Counted from the first letter of the stretch, positions 15,721 to 27,058 are shown. The stretch: DNA of 64,000 nucleotides from Lactobacillus gigeriorum DSM 23908 = CRBIP 24.85 (GCF_000296855.1 NZ_CAKC01000093.1:62001-126000), one strand, 5' to 3'. The notes: generated from the sequence alone by a model not told the origin. Numbers and translations: made by a program.

Positions 15721-18700
15721 TTAGTTTATTGCAACGATTTGCTTAGCATCCAAAAGAATTAAATATTTTGCTTTAACTTGTTTCTGGCTAAAGGAATTAA
15801 TTGCTTGTTCGTAAAGTCGCAACTGTCCGCGGTATTTGTTTTGAATTTCTTCGATTGCTGAATCTAAATGTGATTTATCAACAAAGTCTGTTTTGTAGTC
15901 GAACAGAATAATGCCATCTTGATCGACAAAATAGCCGTCGATCGTTCCGTGAACTAATATCTTAGCCTGTGGATCACTAAAATTAGCAAACAGATTAGCA
16001 GCCGGCAATAAACTAGAAAAATCTACTTCTCGTTCTAATTGATCTGGATGTTCCCAGAACATTTTAGCAAAGCTAGAATGGACAAACCAGTCAATTTGAT
16101 CAAGCTTAAGATATTGCACTATTGCTGGATCAAGTTTCTTATTGGCGACAAGTTGCTTAATTTCATCCCCCAATTGATTCTCGCTACGATCAGTATAGTC
16201 GTAATATTGCAAGATGAGGTGAGTTGCTGTTCCTATTTCAGCTCCAGTGTACTTATTTTCAAATAAGAATGCAGGACGCGTATTGATCGGTTGCAAGAAG
16301 CGATTGTTAGATTTAATCAAATGGGCATTTTCCAGTTCTTTTTTAATCGGGTCATTAAAAGCTTTTTTGATTTCGGATACTGCTTGATAAGCTGTGGTTT
16401 GACTAGCATCGCTAAAAGGATATGAAAAATCAAATAGTTTTTTACTTGTCTCTTGTAACAATCCTAGCTCTTGTTCTTGCTCACTTTCTTTATTATCGTT
16501 AGCTATTGATATTTCATAATTGTCAGGTGAAAAATCCAAATAAAGCATTGTTGCGTTTCGTTCGAGTTCAGGAATAACATCTGAAATCTTTTGACTAAGA
16601 TGTTGCTCCAGATTTAATGTTGGACCAATAAATGAAAGCGGAGAACTTGCTCCTAATTTGTCAGTTTCTGGAAGCTTGCCCTTAATAAGCTTCTTTTGCC
16701 ACTTTTCTACTTGATCGTCATAGTTTTCGATATCAGTTACTAAAATTAATTTCTGTTTTGCTCTAGTTAAAGCAACATAAAGAATCCGACTTTCCTCTTC
16801 CAGTATTTGACGTTTCTTTTTGATATTTCCAATGGCTTTAACTAACGTGTCTGCTCGATAATGCTCTTGACGTAGTGTAATACCGAGATATTCGCTAGTA
16901 ATTACAAAATCGCTAGTAATATCCTTTTTTTGATAACGATGGTCTAGTCCTAAGTAGAAGACGATTGGAAATTCCAAACCTTTTGAACCATGAATAGTCA
17001 TAAGTTTGATAGCATTGTCTGCTTCTTTGGACAAGAGTGGCTGCGCCAGATCTTTTTGGCTCTTTCTTATTCGTTCAATAAAATTGATAAATTGATACAA
17101 GCCTTTAAAGCCTGCGCTTTCATAAGAACTGGCACGCTCATAAAGGGTTTCTAAATTAACGCGACGCTGTTTACCATTTGGCATGGAAGTCATAATTTCT
17201 AGCAAACTGGTTTTTTCATAAATACTCCAAATCAATTCAGAAATACGGTGCACGGTTGAAAAATTTCTAAAGTCTTCCAATTGATTCAAAAACAACCTAA
17301 TTCTTTCTGCCAATTCGTCTTTAACGGAACCGTATGCAGAAAGAGTATGGTAAAAGCTGGTATTTTTACTATGAATTCTGATCTTGGCAAAATCTTTTTC
17401 ATTAAATGAAAAAATTGGAGATCTAAGAACGGTAGCCAAAGGAATATCTTGATCAGGATTATCAATTATTTTTAGATAATTCATGATAATCGTTAATTCA
17501 AAAGTTTGGAAGTAATTAGCAGCATCGCTGACAAACAAAGGAATATTGTTCTTAGCAAATTCTTGCATTATCTCCAAATTACTGGAGCGACTACGAGTCA
17601 GTATGGCAATATCACTATACTTAAAAGGTCTTAATTTACCTAAATGGGCATCGTAGACTTGTACCTTCTCCTGTTCCAACTGTTTAATCCGTTGGATTAC
17701 CATTTGAATCTCTGAAAAGTCTAGATTATCATCAGCAACTTCTACTGCTTTGTTTTTACGCGCCTTTTTGTGGTAAATAATCTCAGCTGCTTGTTCAAGC
17801 TCCGTAGGATAATAAGTTGCTCCGTACTTGAGTTGCCCTTCTGCTTCGTAATCAATCCCGCCAAAATCATCGGTCATGATGGGATTGAACACCTGATTGA
17901 CGAGATTTACAACTGGCTGACTGGAACGAAAATTATCCGCAAGTACGATTCGTTTTTGCTGTTCATTAGTATTTTCGCCAAAAAGGTGATATTTTTTCAA
18001 AAATAAACTTGGCTCAGCCTGTCTGAAACCATAGATAGATTGTTTGACATCCCCTACCATAAATAAATGGTTAAATTCATCATTTTTAAGCAGTTGTATG
18101 ATCCGTTCTTGTAGCTCATTAATGTCCTGGTATTCATCGACCAAAATTTCTTTGAATTTTTTTTGGTAGAATTCCTGGGCTAATTTTGCATTGGAGGTAT
18201 CTTGACTCAGAATTTGATAAGCTAATTGCTCCATATCGCTATAGTCCAATAGATTTTGTTCACATTTAAGTTGATTAAATCTTTGAATTAATTCCAACTC
18301 TGCTTTTGAAATTGCAGTCACAATATTATGACCTTGATTTAAAAGCTCGCTTTGTTCTGTTTCATCATTGATGAATAAAGCCGTAAAAGTTTCAAAAACT
18401 TGATCTTTAGCTTCAGTTTTTAGATCTTGGATTCTTTCATAAAATTCAAGTTCGACCTCGTCCCATTTCTTAGATTTACGAAATGAAGGGAAAATACATG
18501 CTCTTAATGCTTCACGAAGTTCATTATATGAAGCATTGTTTTTAAGCAGGTCGATAAAGGTTAATAGATTTTTTTCGAAATATTTAAAACTATCGTTTAC
18601 TTTTGCTAAATTTGTATCCTCTATTAAAGGATTATCCAGTACCTGATCCAACTTTTGCTTTAAGTTGGTAAAAATTGATAAGAGATATGGCTTAATTTGG

Positions 18701-19329
18701 TCCTGCCAGATTGGCATGGTCACGATTGTGTCTGTTAATTCATATGGATTTGCTAAATTTTTTAACCAAGTTTGATAATCGGGTTTGGCCATAGCAAAAT
18801 TGTACAAATCAAGCAATAGATTTCTCGGACTTTCAGCATCGCGATCGCCAGCAAAATTATCATAAAAAGCCAAAAAATCAGGATCATTAATTTCAAAAAA
18901 ATGATTTTCTACGTCTTTCAAAGCTTTTTCTTTCAATAATGCAGCCTGAGTTTCATCTGTTAATATGCTGAAGCTAGGATCAAGATTAACTGCATAATAA
19001 AAACGATGGATTATATCTAAACAAAATGCGTCAATAGTTGAAATATTTGCAGTATCGACGTTGCTTAATTGCGTTCTTAGATATTGGCGATTACCAGTAT
19101 TTGAACGCAAAGCTTTGATTAGTTCTTGCTTAATACGTTCTTTCATTTCTGTAGCTGCAGCTTTGGTAAAAGTAACAATTAATAATTGATCTACGCCTGT
19201 GCCTGATAATATCTCTTTTAGGACTCTTTGAACGAGGACAGTGGTTTTACCCGATCCAGCTGAAGCTGAAACTAAAATATCATGCCCGCGATCATTAATT
19301 GCTAGTTCTTGTGCCTTGGTAAATGGCAT
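15721..19329 (-). CDS. addA: ATP-dependent helicase/nuclease subunit A (AddA/RexA)
   Basis: A 1202-residue UvrD/RecB-family subunit of the AddAB (RexAB) double-strand-break processing enzyme. Walker A SAGSGKTT lies at 23-30, the DEYQD helicase motif II near 410, a UvrD C-terminal domain with LMTIHGSKGLEFP, and a RecB-type nuclease at the C terminus (GTATHLIL and ILFDYKTDF). Length matches the family (~1200). Its ATG overlaps the addB stop by one base (TAATG), so the two subunits are translationally coupled. With AddB it resects ends and loads RecA after Chi recognition. Confidence 0.96.
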   Translation of the reverse strand: MPFTKAQELAINDRGHDILVSASAGSGKTTVLVQRVLKEILSGTGVDQLLIVTFTKAAATEMKERIKQELIKALRSNTGNRQYLRTQLSNVDTANISTIDAFCLDIIHRFYYAVNLDPSFSILTDETQAALLKEKALKDVENHFFEINDPDFLAFYDNFAGDRDAESPRNLLLDLYNFAMAKPDYQTWLKNLANPYELTDTIVTMPIWQDQIKPYLLSIFTNLKQKLDQVLDNPLIEDTNLAKVNDSFKYFEKNLLTFIDLLKNNASYNELREALRACIFPSFRKSKKWDEVELEFYERIQDLKTEAKDQVFETFTALFINDETEQSELLNQGHNIVTAISKAELELIQRFNQLKCEQNLLDYSDMEQLAYQILSQDTSNAKLAQEFYQKKFKEILVDEYQDINELQERIIQLLKNDEFNHLFMVGDVKQSIYGFRQAEPSLFLKKYHLFGENTNEQQKRIVLADNFRSSQPVVNLVNQVFNPIMTDDFGGIDYEAEGQLKYGATYYPTELEQAAEIIYHKKARKNKAVEVADDNLDFSEIQMVIQRIKQLEQEKVQVYDAHLGKLRPFKYSDIAILTRSRSSNLEIMQEFAKNNIPLFVSDAANYFQTFELTIIMNYLKIIDNPDQDIPLATVLRSPIFSFNEKDFAKIRIHSKNTSFYHTLSAYGSVKDELAERIRLFLNQLEDFRNFSTVHRISELIWSIYEKTSLLEIMTSMPNGKQRRVNLETLYERASSYESAGFKGLYQFINFIERIRKSQKDLAQPLLSKEADNAIKLMTIHGSKGLEFPIVFYLGLDHRYQKKDITSDFVITSEYLGITLRQEHYRADTLVKAIGNIKKKRQILEEESRILYVALTRAKQKLILVTDIENYDDQVEKWQKKLIKGKLPETDKLGASSPLSFIGPTLNLEQHLSQKISDVIPELERNATMLYLDFSPDNYEISIANDNKESEQEQELGLLQETSKKLFDFSYPFSDASQTTAYQAVSEIKKAFNDPIKKELENAHLIKSNNRFLQPINTRPAFLFENKYTGAEIGTATHLILQYYDYTDRSENQLGDEIKQLVANKKLDPAIVQYLKLDQIDWFVHSSFAKMFWEHPDQLEREVDFSSLLPAANLFANFSDPQAKILVHGTIDGYFVDQDGIILFDYKTDFVDKSHLDSAIEEIQNKYRGQLRLYEQAINSFSQKQVKAKYLILLDAKQIVAIN

Positions 19330-22300
19330 TATTGTTCTTCCTTTTTATTCAAGCGTTCTTTTATCTTGGTTAGTAGCGTTGACTTATCAAGATTTTCAAT
19401 TTCATGGTAGCGATTTTGACGTAGCATAGCATCAAAGAAGAATACATCGCGATAGTCTGAATACGTTAAAGCAGTGCTATTTTTACCATATTTATACGGA
19501 TTTAGTTTGATTTTCCCTGAGAGAATCTCTTTAGATGCTTCTTTAATCAAAAATTCGTCATATTCAAGCAATAGTTGCATTTCATCTTCACTAAAGCTAG
19601 ATTCCTTACTTAAGCTAAATTTGTCCTTACTAGTAATGGAAAATCCAGAATAAAGTTTCTTACTATTATCATGATCCTTAATCAAAAGCGGTTCAGCTTG
19701 GGCTAAAATTTCTGGATCATTGGAAATAATGCCCGTGTATTCCAGTTTTGCTTTACCATCCATTGATTGAGGTTTGATTGTAAAATCAGCCCCGACTGAG
19801 CTCTTAGAATTTAGTTTTTCTAATTTACGAGTAACAGTCTGATAAAATGCTCCAAGCAACGACATCTGTTTATCGTCGACAAAGAAACTTTGATTTTTGG
19901 TTAGGACATCAAGATATGAAATCATCTGAAGCGATATGCCTTGATAAAACATTCCTAGATTAAAAGTTTTTGCAGATGACTTGTAGTCGATAACCTGGCC
20001 TAACATTTTATCGGCATTATCATAAGGAGCTAAATCTACTCGGTCAATCTTACCTCTAAGTTCAACTTGGTGATTGCCTTCTAGTTCTGAAAGTGGCAAT
20101 TTGATTCCAGCTAATTTAGCTCCAGCACCAAAGGGCAATTCTGAGTATTTAGGTCTAAAAGGCGTTCGTTTTAATGTTCTTGCCCAGTTATAAGCAACAT
20201 TTGAAGTCGTATGGTCTAAACATTTGAAAAGATACTGATTAAAAGGATCTTCCATTAACTGAGCATATTGCCCTTCATCTTTCATTGCATCGCGAACCTG
20301 GTGTAGCTTTTGTTCTAATTCAAGTTCTGATAGGGATGCTAAATCAATTTTTTCTTGATGTAACAACTTGACCAACTTATCAAATGTTTCGTGAAAATAA
20401 TTTCCAGCCTGAATTACATCAAATTCGTTTTCTGCTCTACGTCTTAACTTTAAGCCATAATTTAAGAAATATTCGTATGAATTTTGATAGTAGGTTTCTA
20501 ATTGGGAAACTGAAGAACTCAAGTTAGTACCGTACAGTTCTTGAGCCAGTTCTTGTCCGATCGATTGTGGCGTATTATCAAATTGACTTGCTGCGATAAT
20601 CGCATCGGTCTTTTTAGGCAAATACTTTTTAACGATAGCTAACAACTGTTTGATCTTCTTAGATGAATCAACTGAAGATAAATACGTTAAGTACCCTAAA
20701 CTTGCATCGGGATTGGTTAAAAATGATAGCAATTCTGATATATCTTCTGGCAAGTCATGTTGCTCAAATTCAGAGGCATTGGCTTGCTTTAATCGTTGAT
20801 AAAAAATTGAAGGTTCTAATTGTTCATTGGCCGCATTGATTACTGGATATGTAAGATATACACGATCTTCTGCTAGACTTAAAGCTAAGCCAAACTGATA
20901 TTCCTGATCAAGATTGTTAAGCTGCTGACGATCCTCAAGATAAGCATCATCATCAAAATTAGAACTTAGTTGAGCAATATTTTCTGAACTCAAAAAGCCA
21001 GGTGTTTTATTGATGCTTGGCAAATTGTTACTTGTAGCACCAATGATAAAAACCTGTTTGTAGCCACTTTCTTGAACCATTCCGATTTCCGAAATGTTAA
21101 CTGCATCAAGCGTGGAAGGAATTTGCGAAAAAGTAGCTTCTCTAAATGCAGAAATGAGCATTTCCATAAAGCTAGTGTGATCAAATTCAGTAGGATTAAT
21201 CAACAAATAGTCCTGTAATAGCGTAATTAATAAATCCCACAACTGCTCAGGTTGTTCTGCTTGTTGCAAGTCTCCCCTTTCGTTATCTTGATCACGCCAG
21301 GTTTCAAGCCGTTTACTAATGCCACTATTGACTAAGAATTCAAAGAAATTTCGAATAGCAGTTTTACTGTCAGTTTCTTCAGTTATTTCTTTACAAAAAG
21401 AAGTAATCTTTTTAACAATGTATGTTCTCAACTTTTCAAGTCGAGCAATATCTTGTGGCTGACCATCTAAGCGAATTACTTTGCTATTGATAAATTTTTC
21501 AAGAGGACGACGCCAAAGATAACGATTAATCCCATGAGCTAATACAAAATTTTCTAATTCGTCAACATCATGAAGGTAAGATTCATCATCTGTATACCAA
21601 TCAGGAATTAATAGCTTAGTTTTTAAAATTGCAATAATATTATTAGTCTGCAACTGATTATTGATTAGTTCGGAAAGACTTTCAATCAATATAACCAAAG
21701 GATGATACTTCATTTCTTGTTGCAAATCGTTAAAATACGGAATCTTATTTTGGCGCAAAATTGGCAATAAATAGGTTTCGTATTCACTTAGATTTGGCGC
21801 AAGAATCAAAAAATCTTTAAAACGATAGTGATTAAGGGCAACTTGTTGATAAATAGTACGCGCTACAAAGTAAGCCTCTGCATATCTCGAATCGGCCTTA
21901 ACTAATTGAACTTGCTTTAATTCTTGACTAGCTTCTGAAAGACCAATCCAAATGCTGTTGAGTTTTTCTTTGTTTGACGGTTTAACTGCAACTGGAAGTT
22001 CTTCAAGTTTGTAAGTCAAATTTCTTTGATTGATAAAGTTAATCAGGCGTTGAATAGTAGTTTGAATTACATAATCGTATTCACCTGGTTCGGGATTAAA
22101 ATCTAGTGCTCCGACTTTAGTCTTAAATCCAAGATTTACCTGTTTGGCTTTAAGCATCAATAGCTTAATAGTTAACGTTTCTTGTAATGAAAAATGGGAA
22201 AAATCAGTAAAATAAAAACTTGTTTTACTTAGATCAAGCTTAGCCAAAACTTCATTCAACTGTAACTGGACCTCGTTCTTGGTTGCAAATTTGCCAGCAA

Positions 22301-22811
22301 TCTTCTCAATAAAATCTTGATAAATAATGTTGAGATCATGAATCTTATTTTTGGTTTCCAAGTCGAGCTTTTCTTCATCAAAGTTGGTTAAATCAATATT
22401 GCCTTCATAAACTTGCAGAATTGTATCATAAATCTGTTTTACCATTCCAGAATTGATACTTAAATCTTGGAATAAAAGCAATTCATGTTGATGTTCTGCA
22501 ATAATCTTGCTTAGTAACATAGCTGCTGCAGCATCATCAAGTTGGGCAGGAAGTCCCTGCTCTTGATCTTTTAAGAAAAACCAAGCCAACCGAGAAAACG
22601 AAAGAATTTGAAGGTTTTTTACAGAAGTGTGGGCTTCTTTCTTGATATTTGCAAGTTTAGAAATAGTCTTCACTTCTGTGGTAAACTTAATATGGTTTGG
22701 CACGATTATAAAAGTTTCTTCTTCTGGATGCTGAATGTAATTTTCAATTGCTTCATTCAGAATTTTTTCTTGTAATGGATCAGTTTGTCGACCAGTTAAA
22801 ATGTTTATCAT
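19329..22811 (-). CDS. addB: ATP-dependent nuclease subunit B (AddB/RexB type), no Fe-S cysteines
   Basis: A 1160-residue AddB/RexB subunit, which in the family scans for Chi and cuts one strand. The C-terminal nuclease core is present ([13 protein letters not shown], then [12 protein letters not shown]). The four cysteines that hold an Fe-S 'staple' in Bacillus AddB are all replaced: the first site reads [16 protein letters not shown], and the final Cx2Cx5C stretch reads [14 protein letters not shown]. The N-terminal GRQTDP lacks the lysine of a Walker A motif. It is first in an addB-addA-dinG operon that diverges from the mevalonate genes. Confidence 0.93.
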   Translation of the reverse strand: MINILTGRQTDPLQEKILNEAIENYIQHPEEETFIIVPNHIKFTTEVKTISKLANIKKEAHTSVKNLQILSFSRLAWFFLKDQEQGLPAQLDDAAAAMLLSKIIAEHQHELLLFQDLSINSGMVKQIYDTILQVYEGNIDLTNFDEEKLDLETKNKIHDLNIIYQDFIEKIAGKFATKNEVQLQLNEVLAKLDLSKTSFYFTDFSHFSLQETLTIKLLMLKAKQVNLGFKTKVGALDFNPEPGEYDYVIQTTIQRLINFINQRNLTYKLEELPVAVKPSNKEKLNSIWIGLSEASQELKQVQLVKADSRYAEAYFVARTIYQQVALNHYRFKDFLILAPNLSEYETYLLPILRQNKIPYFNDLQQEMKYHPLVILIESLSELINNQLQTNNIIAILKTKLLIPDWYTDDESYLHDVDELENFVLAHGINRYLWRRPLEKFINSKVIRLDGQPQDIARLEKLRTYIVKKITSFCKEITEETDSKTAIRNFFEFLVNSGISKRLETWRDQDNERGDLQQAEQPEQLWDLLITLLQDYLLINPTEFDHTSFMEMLISAFREATFSQIPSTLDAVNISEIGMVQESGYKQVFIIGATSNNLPSINKTPGFLSSENIAQLSSNFDDDAYLEDRQQLNNLDQEYQFGLALSLAEDRVYLTYPVINAANEQLEPSIFYQRLKQANASEFEQHDLPEDISELLSFLTNPDASLGYLTYLSSVDSSKKIKQLLAIVKKYLPKKTDAIIAASQFDNTPQSIGQELAQELYGTNLSSSVSQLETYYQNSYEYFLNYGLKLRRRAENEFDVIQAGNYFHETFDKLVKLLHQEKIDLASLSELELEQKLHQVRDAMKDEGQYAQLMEDPFNQYLFKCLDHTTSNVAYNWARTLKRTPFRPKYSELPFGAGAKLAGIKLPLSELEGNHQVELRGKIDRVDLAPYDNADKMLGQVIDYKSSAKTFNLGMFYQGISLQMISYLDVLTKNQSFFVDDKQMSLLGAFYQTVTRKLEKLNSKSSVGADFTIKPQSMDGKAKLEYTGIISNDPEILAQAEPLLIKDHDNSKKLYSGFSITSKDKFSLSKESSFSEDEMQLLLEYDEFLIKEASKEILSGKIKLNPYKYGKNSTALTYSDYRDVFFFDAMLRQNRYHEIENLDKSTLLTKIKERLNKKEEQ

Positions 22812-22889
22812 TATTTGTAGCTCCTTGCATTTTATTTTAGCATAGAGAATTTATCTTTTTTATAACTTTAACTAAGGATGACGAATTAT

Positions 22890-23798
22890 ATGAAAAGCTC
22901 TTTTTTAGCTCACGGCAAAGTAATTTTGATTGGTGAACACTCGGTTGTTTATGGCTACGATGCAATTGCTCTACCAATAAAAGCTTTGAATATTAGAACC
23001 ACAGTTGAAGCATCAACTATCATGTGGATGGATACCAAGCAATATCATGGTCCATTGGCAGATGCACCAAGTTCGTATGATGGCTTAAAGTACGTGGTGG
23101 CTACCTTATGCCAAAAAGCAGAAGCAAATGAACAATTAAAAATCATCTATACTGGTGAAATTCCAATTGAGCGTGGTCTCGGATCAAGTGCTACAGTGGC
23201 ACTAGGAACTGCTGAGGCATTAAATGAATATTTCCAATTAAAATTAACACATGCCGAAATCATGGCAATTACAAATCATGCGGAAATGATCAATCATGGA
23301 AAAGCTTCTGGATTGGATGCTGCTACTGTTAGTTCAGATAATTTGGTTTATTTCAATACCAAGGATGGCGCACAGAAATTGGATAATAAATTGGGAGCTA
23401 CCTTATTGATTATGGACACAGGACAGTTGGGCAATACTAAAGAAGCAGTAACGATGGTTCGAAATGAATATGATCAATCTGCCAAAGTCAAAAATGATAT
23501 TGCTCGTTTAGGAGAATTAACCAAATTGGTAAAAACTGCTTGGTTGAAGAAGGATGCACCAGCAACAGGAAGCTATTTTGATGAAGCTCAAGTAATTTTA
23601 GCTAGCTTAGGTCTATCAACGGATCGCATTAATCAGTTGCAAAAAATAGCGCAGGCTAATGGCGCACTGGGCTTTAAATTATCTGGCGGAGGGTTAGGCG
23701 GTGTAGTAATTGCCTTATGTACAAATCAAAAGGTTGCAGAAAAAATAGCGCATGAAAGTCAAGCTTTGATTGATAATTATTGGATCGAACAAATATAA
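22890..23798 (+). CDS. mvk: Mevalonate kinase
   Basis: A 302-residue GHMP kinase that phosphorylates mevalonate with ATP, the first kinase of the mevalonate route to isopentenyl diphosphate. Visible are the N-terminal AHGKVILIGEHSVVYG, the ATP-binding PIERGLGSSATVA loop (about 86-98) and the C-terminal KLSGGGLGG motif. The ATG at 22890 is chosen over 22878, since AAGGATG lies 9 bases before it, whereas AAGG directly abuts the earlier ATG. A terminator and a possible new promoter separate it from mvaD. Confidence 0.95.
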   Translation: MKSSFLAHGKVILIGEHSVVYGYDAIALPIKALNIRTTVEASTIMWMDTKQYHGPLADAPSSYDGLKYVVATLCQKAEANEQLKIIYTGEIPIERGLGSSATVALGTAEALNEYFQLKLTHAEIMAITNHAEMINHGKASGLDAATVSSDNLVYFNTKDGAQKLDNKLGATLLIMDTGQLGNTKEAVTMVRNEYDQSAKVKNDIARLGELTKLVKTAWLKKDAPATGSYFDEAQVILASLGLSTDRINQLQKIAQANGALGFKLSGGGLGGVVIALCTNQKVAEKIAHESQALIDNYWIEQI

Positions 23799-23805
23799 AA
23801 TATTT

Positions 23806-23846
23806 CCCTTGAATTGACAGCAAAAAGCAGTTATTCAAGGGTTTTT
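23806..23846 (+). terminator. Hairpin after mvk
   Basis: A 9-bp stem CCCTTGAAT (23806-23814) / ATTCAAGGG (23833-23841) is followed by TTTTT. It lies within the mevalonate cluster, so it either ends a separate mvk transcript or attenuates read-through into mvaD. Confidence 0.7.
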
Positions 23847-23870
23847 CAATATATGATCGGTAATAATGTA

Positions 23871-23898
23871 TTGACCGTATTCATAGGTTTGATAAACT
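23871..23898 (+). promoter_or_regulatory. Possible mvaD promoter
   Basis: TTGACC (23871-23876), a 16-base spacer and TAAACT (23893-23898) lie about 50 bases before mvaD, just after the mvk hairpin. The hexamers are imperfect, so this is tentative. Confidence 0.4.
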
Positions 23899-23950
23899 AT
23901 TAATGGTTATAAATACGAACAATTATCAATTATAAGGTTGAGGAAAATTA

Positions 23951-24910
23951 ATGAACACAGCTATAGCACACACCAACATTGCATTAATCAAGTATTGGGG
24001 GAAACAAGATGAGCAGCTTCGCCTTCCATTGATGTCAAGTCTCTCGATGACTTTGGATGCTTTTTATACGGATACTTCAATTGAATTTGCTGACGAAGAC
24101 AAATTTTATTTAAACGGTACTTTGCAAACAGATGCAAGTGCTCAACGAGTTTTCACTTATATTCATAAATTACAAGCATTACTTAATTTGAGACCTGAAT
24201 CAGTCGTAATCAAATCAGTCAATCATGTACCGACAGCAGCCGGCCTTGCTTCTTCAAGCTCGGCCTTTGCAGCTTTAGCTGGCGCATTTAATCGCTTGTA
24301 TAAGCTAGACCTTAATCATAAACAATTATCGATTTTAGCCAGAATTGGTTCTGGTTCGGCTAGTCGATCGATCTTTGGTGGCTTTAGTATATGGAAAAAG
24401 GGAGTTACTAGCGATGATTCATTTGCCTATCCCATTGATGAAAACCCAACAATGGATCTACACTTACTAGCAATTGAACTTGATACTAAGCCCAAATCAT
24501 TATCTTCAACTGAAGGGATGAAATTAGCTAAGACTTCCCCATTTTTCAATCATTGGCTTGAAGCTAATGATTCTGAACTAGATGCAATGATTTCTGCAAT
24601 TAATAATAATGATTTTACTGCTTTAGGCGAGCTTGCAGAATATAATGCCAACGAGATGCACGCAATTAATTTGTCTGCGAAACCTGGTTTTACCTATTTT
24701 GTACCTGAGACTTTGAAAGCCATCGAATTAATTCACACACTTCGAAAAAACGGAATTGAGTGTTATTACACAATCGATGCTGGTCCAAATGTAAAAGTAT
24801 TGTGTCAATTAAAAAATGTCAAAGATATTCAAAAATACTTTGTGTCAGAATTTAATAATGTTAAGATAGTGAGTGCAAGTTTTGGTCCAGGTATTTCCTA
24901 CTTGGATTAA
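23951..24910 (+). CDS. mvaD: Diphosphomevalonate decarboxylase
   Basis: A 319-residue GHMP-family enzyme that converts mevalonate diphosphate to isopentenyl diphosphate with ATP and loss of CO2. Characteristic blocks are AHTNIALIKYWGK at the N terminus, PTAAGLASSSSAFAAL (about 96-111), and SGSASRSIFGGF. The late TIDAGPNVKVLC block is typical of the family. It is followed after 37 bases by phosphomevalonate kinase. A GAGG-type ribosome site lies about 7 bases before the ATG. Confidence 0.96.
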   Translation: MNTAIAHTNIALIKYWGKQDEQLRLPLMSSLSMTLDAFYTDTSIEFADEDKFYLNGTLQTDASAQRVFTYIHKLQALLNLRPESVVIKSVNHVPTAAGLASSSSAFAALAGAFNRLYKLDLNHKQLSILARIGSGSASRSIFGGFSIWKKGVTSDDSFAYPIDENPTMDLHLLAIELDTKPKSLSSTEGMKLAKTSPFFNHWLEANDSELDAMISAINNNDFTALGELAEYNANEMHAINLSAKPGFTYFVPETLKAIELIHTLRKNGIECYYTIDAGPNVKVLCQLKNVKDIQKYFVSEFNNVKIVSASFGPGISYLD

Positions 24911-24947
24911 CTATTGGAGCTTAAATTAGATTAGAGGATGAATTTCT

Positions 24948-26030
24948 TTGATAACAGAAAAGGCACCTGGAAAGTTATACATTGCTGGTGAGTATGCAGT
25001 CTTAGAACAAGACTGCCCTGCTATTTTGGTAGCCGTTAACCAATTTGTACGTGTAAGTATTTCTGAAAGTACTACTGGAACGGGCTTAATTCACTCTAAG
25101 CAATATTCACAAGATTCGATTCACTGGGTTAGAAAAGGATCACAAATGGTGATCGACAATCGTGATAATCCGTTTGAATACATTCTTTCAGCTATTTCTT
25201 TTACAGAGCAATATTGTTTAGAACAAAATATCGATCTTACTGTTTACGATTTGCATGTTAACTCTGACCTTGACTCTTCGGATGGTAAAAAATTTGGATT
25301 AGGCTCAAGTGCAGCTGTTACTGTTGCTACGGTAAAAGCAATTTTGAAGTTCTACGGAGTTCAAGCAGATAACGAATTGATATACAAATTGTCAGCTATC
25401 TCCCACTACCATGTTCAAGGAAATGGATCAGCCGGAGATATCGCAGCTAGTGTTTATGGTGGTTGGATTGCTTATCAAACCTTCAATAAGGCATGGCTAC
25501 AATATCAACTCGCCCATAAGAGCTTGTCTGAAGTAATAAATAGTGCATGGCCTGGATTGAGAATTGAATTATTAACACCCCCAGCAGGGATGAAGTTAAT
25601 GATTGGATGGAGTCAAAAACCAGCCTCTACTTCACGCTTAGTAGATGAGACCAACGCTAACAAAAATACTTTAATTGACGAATATGCGGACTTTTTAAGC
25701 CAATCACGGGCATGCGTATTAAAAATGATTGATGGTTTTGAAACAAATAACATTGCATTAATTCAACAACAAATCAGAGTAAATCGTGCGTTGTTACAGC
25801 ATTTTGCAAAAATCAATCATATTGCAATTGAAATACCTAGATTAACTAAGTTAATTACCATTGCCGAAAAATTTGGTGGTGCAGCCAAAACCTCAGGAGC
25901 TGGAAATGGTGATTGTGGAATTGTAATTGCTGATCAAAATACTAATGTCGCTGTACTTGAACAAGAATGGAGAAAGAATAATATTCTACCTTTAGATTTT
26001 CGAGTTCATCAAGTTATATATTCACATTAG
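24948..26030 (+). CDS. mvaK2: Phosphomevalonate kinase
   Basis: A 360-residue GHMP kinase that makes mevalonate diphosphate from mevalonate 5-phosphate. The N-terminal EKAPGKLYIAGEYAVLE, the KFGLGSSAAVTVATVKA ATP-binding loop and the C-terminal KTSGAGNGDCGIVI match the family. The start is a TTG at 24948 with AGAGG about 10 bases upstream; an ATG just after the Shine-Dalgarno (24938) is out of frame. It lies between mvaD and fni, giving the operon order known from lactobacilli and enterococci. Confidence 0.94.
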   Translation: MITEKAPGKLYIAGEYAVLEQDCPAILVAVNQFVRVSISESTTGTGLIHSKQYSQDSIHWVRKGSQMVIDNRDNPFEYILSAISFTEQYCLEQNIDLTVYDLHVNSDLDSSDGKKFGLGSSAAVTVATVKAILKFYGVQADNELIYKLSAISHYHVQGNGSAGDIAASVYGGWIAYQTFNKAWLQYQLAHKSLSEVINSAWPGLRIELLTPPAGMKLMIGWSQKPASTSRLVDETNANKNTLIDEYADFLSQSRACVLKMIDGFETNNIALIQQQIRVNRALLQHFAKINHIAIEIPRLTKLITIAEKFGGAAKTSGAGNGDCGIVIADQNTNVAVLEQEWRKNNILPLDFRVHQVIYSH

Positions 26031-26041
26031 CAGAGGTTAAA

Positions 26042-27058
26042 ATGTCAATTAGATCCAAAAGAAAAGAGGAACATCTGGCATTAGCTCAGATGTTTTTTGA
26101 TAAAAATAAAATAAACAGCTTCGATCAAATGCATTTGTTGCGCCCTACTTTACCAGAGAGCATCGTTGATCGTAATTCAATTTCGACAACTATGTTCAAT
26201 AAAACAGTTGCTGCCCCTTTTTTTATCAATGCGATGACTGGTGGCTCGGGGAAGTCTAAGCAAATAAATCGCGCTTTAGCTCACATTGCCCAAAAATATA
26301 ATATTGCTATGGCTTTAGGATCTGCCAGTATTTTAGAAAAAGAACCAGATCAACTGCCTTCTTTTTTCATTGCTAGAGAGAACAATCCTGAGGGAATTAT
26401 CATTGCCAATGTAAATCCCCTTACGTCATCTGAAGCAACAGCAAAAATCGTTAAAGAGATTCAAGCTGATGCTCTTCAAATTCATTTAAACGTTGTTCAA
26501 GAAGCAGCAATGCCTGAAGGAGATCGAAATTTTAAGTGGTTGGACAAAATTATTGAAATACGGCAAGCCGTAGATGTTCCAATCATCATTAAAGAAGTAG
26601 GGTTTGGCTTTGATGATGCATCAATCAAACTTTTACAAAAGAATGATTTTTCTTTGATCGACATTGCTGGAAGCGGTGGTACTAATTTTGCTCAAATCGA
26701 AAATTCTAGGAATAATCATGACGTATCATTCTTAGAAGATTTAGGATTACCAACTGTAGTATCTGCTTTGATGGCAGAAAAAACCGACATCGACTTTATT
26801 GTTTCAGGTGGCGTTCGCAATCCACTCGATGTAATTAAAGGTTTGGCCTTAGGTGCCAAATATGTAGGAGTTTCTAACTTCTTTTTACAAACATATTTGG
26901 AAAATGGAGAAACCGGTTTATCCGAAACGATCAATAATTGGATTAATGATATTGCATTGTTAATGGCAGTTTATGGAGCTAAAAGCATTCCTGATCTACA
27001 AAAAGTAAAGCGATATTATGATTTAAACTTAAAGAATAAACTTGATCAATTGTTATAA
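26042..27058 (+). CDS. fni: Type 2 isopentenyl-diphosphate delta-isomerase
   Basis: A 338-residue FMN- and NAD(P)H-dependent TIM-barrel enzyme that interconverts isopentenyl and dimethylallyl diphosphate. Visible are the N-terminal RKEEHL, NAMTGGS (about 60-66), HLNVVQE, and the flavin phosphate-binding IVSGGVRNPLD region with ALGAKYVG. It is last in the mevalonate operon, 11 bases after mvaK2, and is followed by a strong bidirectional terminator. Type 2 (not the Nudix type 1) is the usual form in Firmicutes. Confidence 0.95.
   Translation: MSIRSKRKEEHLALAQMFFDKNKINSFDQMHLLRPTLPESIVDRNSISTTMFNKTVAAPFFINAMTGGSGKSKQINRALAHIAQKYNIAMALGSASILEKEPDQLPSFFIARENNPEGIIIANVNPLTSSEATAKIVKEIQADALQIHLNVVQEAAMPEGDRNFKWLDKIIEIRQAVDVPIIIKEVGFGFDDASIKLLQKNDFSLIDIAGSGGTNFAQIENSRNNHDVSFLEDLGLPTVVSALMAEKTDIDFIVSGGVRNPLDVIKGLALGAKYVGVSNFFLQTYLENGETGLSETINNWINDIALLMAVYGAKSIPDLQKVKRYYDLNLKNKLDQLL

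Noticed and set aside
17770-18006. Plus-strand frame inside addA
   Set aside because: It is antisense to conserved helicase motifs and has no ribosome site or terminator.
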